NCBI GenBank assembly: GCA_038227045.1
Contig: JBBRQD010000107.1
Span: 1-17,756, forward strand
Reading direction: 5' to 3'
Source: JANXLS01 sp038227045
GTDB lineage: Bacteria > Planctomycetota > SZUA-567 > H5-PLA8
DNA: 17,756 nt
Made by a program: the position numbers and the translations under genes. Every line of letters starts with the position of its first letter. Position 1 is the stretch's first letter. The notes beneath the pieces are model-generated. The model was not told the origin of the DNA, did not search any database, and worked only from the letters and a program-made list of their open reading frames with translations. Positions 16,880-17,756 of the stretch are shown one piece after another.

Positions 16880-17635
16880 ATGAAATCGATTATCGTTATG
16901 CTTTTTCTCGCGGTGTGCATTTGCGGTTATGCCGAAGACGAGCAAACACCATCGAAGAAAATGCACGCTTTCGAAATGGAAGATGGAAACATTGTGGAGG
17001 TCCGCAGTTATTTCCTCATTGGCGACTCTTATACTGTCACGTTGCCAGACGGTAAAACAATAAACATCAGTAAAAAAGATGTGCGCTCCATATTGAAAAA
17101 GCAAGCGAATTCTGGAGCTGCGCAAATTTCACCAAAAGAGTTCGACGAAGTCACTGCAAAAAATGAAGTCGCATTTCAGACCCTTAGAGAACGCATGGCG
17201 GACGCTCACACAAAAAGAAAGGCCATCCGCATACCCACATTTCAGCAACGAACTGTAACATCAAATGGTGGCGGTATTGTGTCAGTCGAAAATTCGATTG
17301 AGATCGTGGAAGCAAAGGCTTCGTACAAGAAATGTGTTGACGAAATCCTTCTCTCTAACAAACTGCTGCTAACTGCCCTCAAAAGTCAATCATCACTCGA
17401 CTATGCAATACACAAGCAACGGACTCCCGAGGAACCCGTGCTCGAACCCCAACTTCCAGAACTTACATTTACAGCCGCAGCAGCGCCGAACTTCATTACA
17501 GTCGAGGGCGCAGTAAGTCTTAATACTCTTACGGAAATGGCAAAAGATGCACGCCATCACTGGTTGTTGGCAACAACGAAAGGCGGCACATTCGATGGCA
17601 AGTATATTCCGGCAATTGACCTTCCCCACGTTTAG
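16880..17635 (+). CDS. Secreted hypothetical protein next to an IS element
   Basis: I do not recognise this 251-residue protein. It begins with a clear signal peptide (MKSIIVMLFLAVCICGYA, cleavage near residue 18-19; the cysteine is not in a good lipobox). Residues about 28-75 are a beta-rich segment (MEDGNIVEVRSYFLIGDSY, TLPDGKTINISKKDV) like small domains that describe a gene product's response to its own key phrase, but no known motif is certain. A charged helical middle with two coiled stretches follows, then a Pro/Glu-rich linker (EEPVLEPQLPE) and a C-terminal segment ending IDLPHV. The start has GAGAG 8 bases upstream. Base composition is lower in GC than the genes to its left. The frame stops 20 bases before the transposase stop, so its natural C-terminus may have been cut by the insertion. 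Confidence 0.65.
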   Translation: MKSIIVMLFLAVCICGYAEDEQTPSKKMHAFEMEDGNIVEVRSYFLIGDSYTVTLPDGKTINISKKDVRSILKKQANSGAAQISPKEFDEVTAKNEVAFQTLRERMADAHTKRKAIRIPTFQQRTVTSNGGGIVSVENSIEIVEAKASYKKCVDEILLSNKLLLTALKSQSSLDYAIHKQRTPEEPVLEPQLPELTFTAAAAPNFITVEGAVSLNTLTEMAKDARHHWLLATTKGGTFDGKYIPAIDLPHV

Positions 17636-17756
17636 CGGACGCGGCCCTTTTGACTCAGTTGGCTGCTGCCTCGAACGATTCGGGGCTGACGTAGCCTAAC
17701 GAGCTGTGCCGCCTTTTCCGGTTGTAGAACACTTCGATGTACTCGAAGATCGACTG
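17636..17756 (-). mobile_element. End of an IS3-family insertion sequence
   Basis: The transposase fragment and about 20 bases of non-coding sequence beyond its stop represent one end of an insertion sequence continuing to the right. The outer boundary is placed just after the stop of the secreted gene only because the non-coding end of such elements is usually short. I could not identify the terminal inverted repeat or a target duplication without the other end. Confidence 0.55.
17655..17756 (-). CDS. IS3-family transposase (OrfB), C-terminal fragment
   Basis: The minus strand from the right edge encodes 33 residues ending in TGA at 17657-17655. The block FYNRKRRHSSLGYVSPESFE is the hallmark C-terminus of the IS3-family integrase-type transposase, which carries out the cut and strand transfer for the element. 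The DDE catalytic residues would lie beyond the window. The rest of the gene and any OrfA are off the right edge. Confidence 0.88.
   Translation of the reverse strand, partial: QSIFEYIEVFYNRKRRHSSLGYVSPESFEAAAN

Noticed and set aside
1..17756. tRNA or rRNA genes, toxin-antitoxin pairs or phage-defence cassettes
   Set aside because: None was recognisable by eye. The genes present are explained by metabolic, respiratory, signalling, chromosome and transposition functions.

Overview
The window is a chromosomal stretch of a GC-rich bacterium with standard genetic code and purine-rich ribosome binding sites. No ribosomal RNA or other strong taxonomic marker is present. The gene mix (multi-PAS sensor kinase, secreted vanadium-haloperoxidase-like protein, isomerase-type TIM barrel, quinol oxidase, IS3-type transposase) suggests an environmental Gram-negative of the Verrucomicrobia/Planctomycetes/Acidobacteria kind. 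That placement is inference only.

Layout. Bases 1-57 hold the first 19 codons of an unidentified minus-strand gene. After a gene-free AT-rich spacer comes a plus-strand pair: a sugar-phosphate isomerase/epimerase-like TIM barrel (357-1181) and a small protein with a lipoyl domain plus an E3-binding domain but no acyltransferase domain (1217-1708). Convergent to it, three minus-strand genes follow: a bd-type quinol oxidase subunit I with no subunit II beside it (1719-3032), glycogen phosphorylase (3195-5654) and a 1565-residue sensor histidine kinase (5911-10608). The kinase has nine PAS domains, the last six being tandem units of exactly 136 residues (408 bp). Between glgP and cydA lie two strong inverted repeats. 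A roughly 0.5 kb AT-rich spacer separates the kinase from the divergent smc gene (11130-14843). smc ends at a bidirectional hairpin, facing a minus-strand secreted Ig-like/vanadium-haloperoxidase gene (14932-16661) that carries an apparent one-base frameshift in a homopolymer.

The right end is lower in GC and accessory in character: an unrecognised secreted protein (16880-17635), then the C-terminal end of an IS3-family transposase entering from the right edge.

The genes do not form one obvious pathway. The clearest functional groups are carbon storage/respiration (glgP, cydA), the isomerase plus lipoyl-carrier pair, an orphan sensor kinase, and housekeeping chromosome organisation (smc). 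The most notable structures are the in-register PAS array, the orphan CydA, the catalytic-domain-less lipoyl carrier and the frameshifted haloperoxidase. I did not find a clear, complete new multi-gene system.
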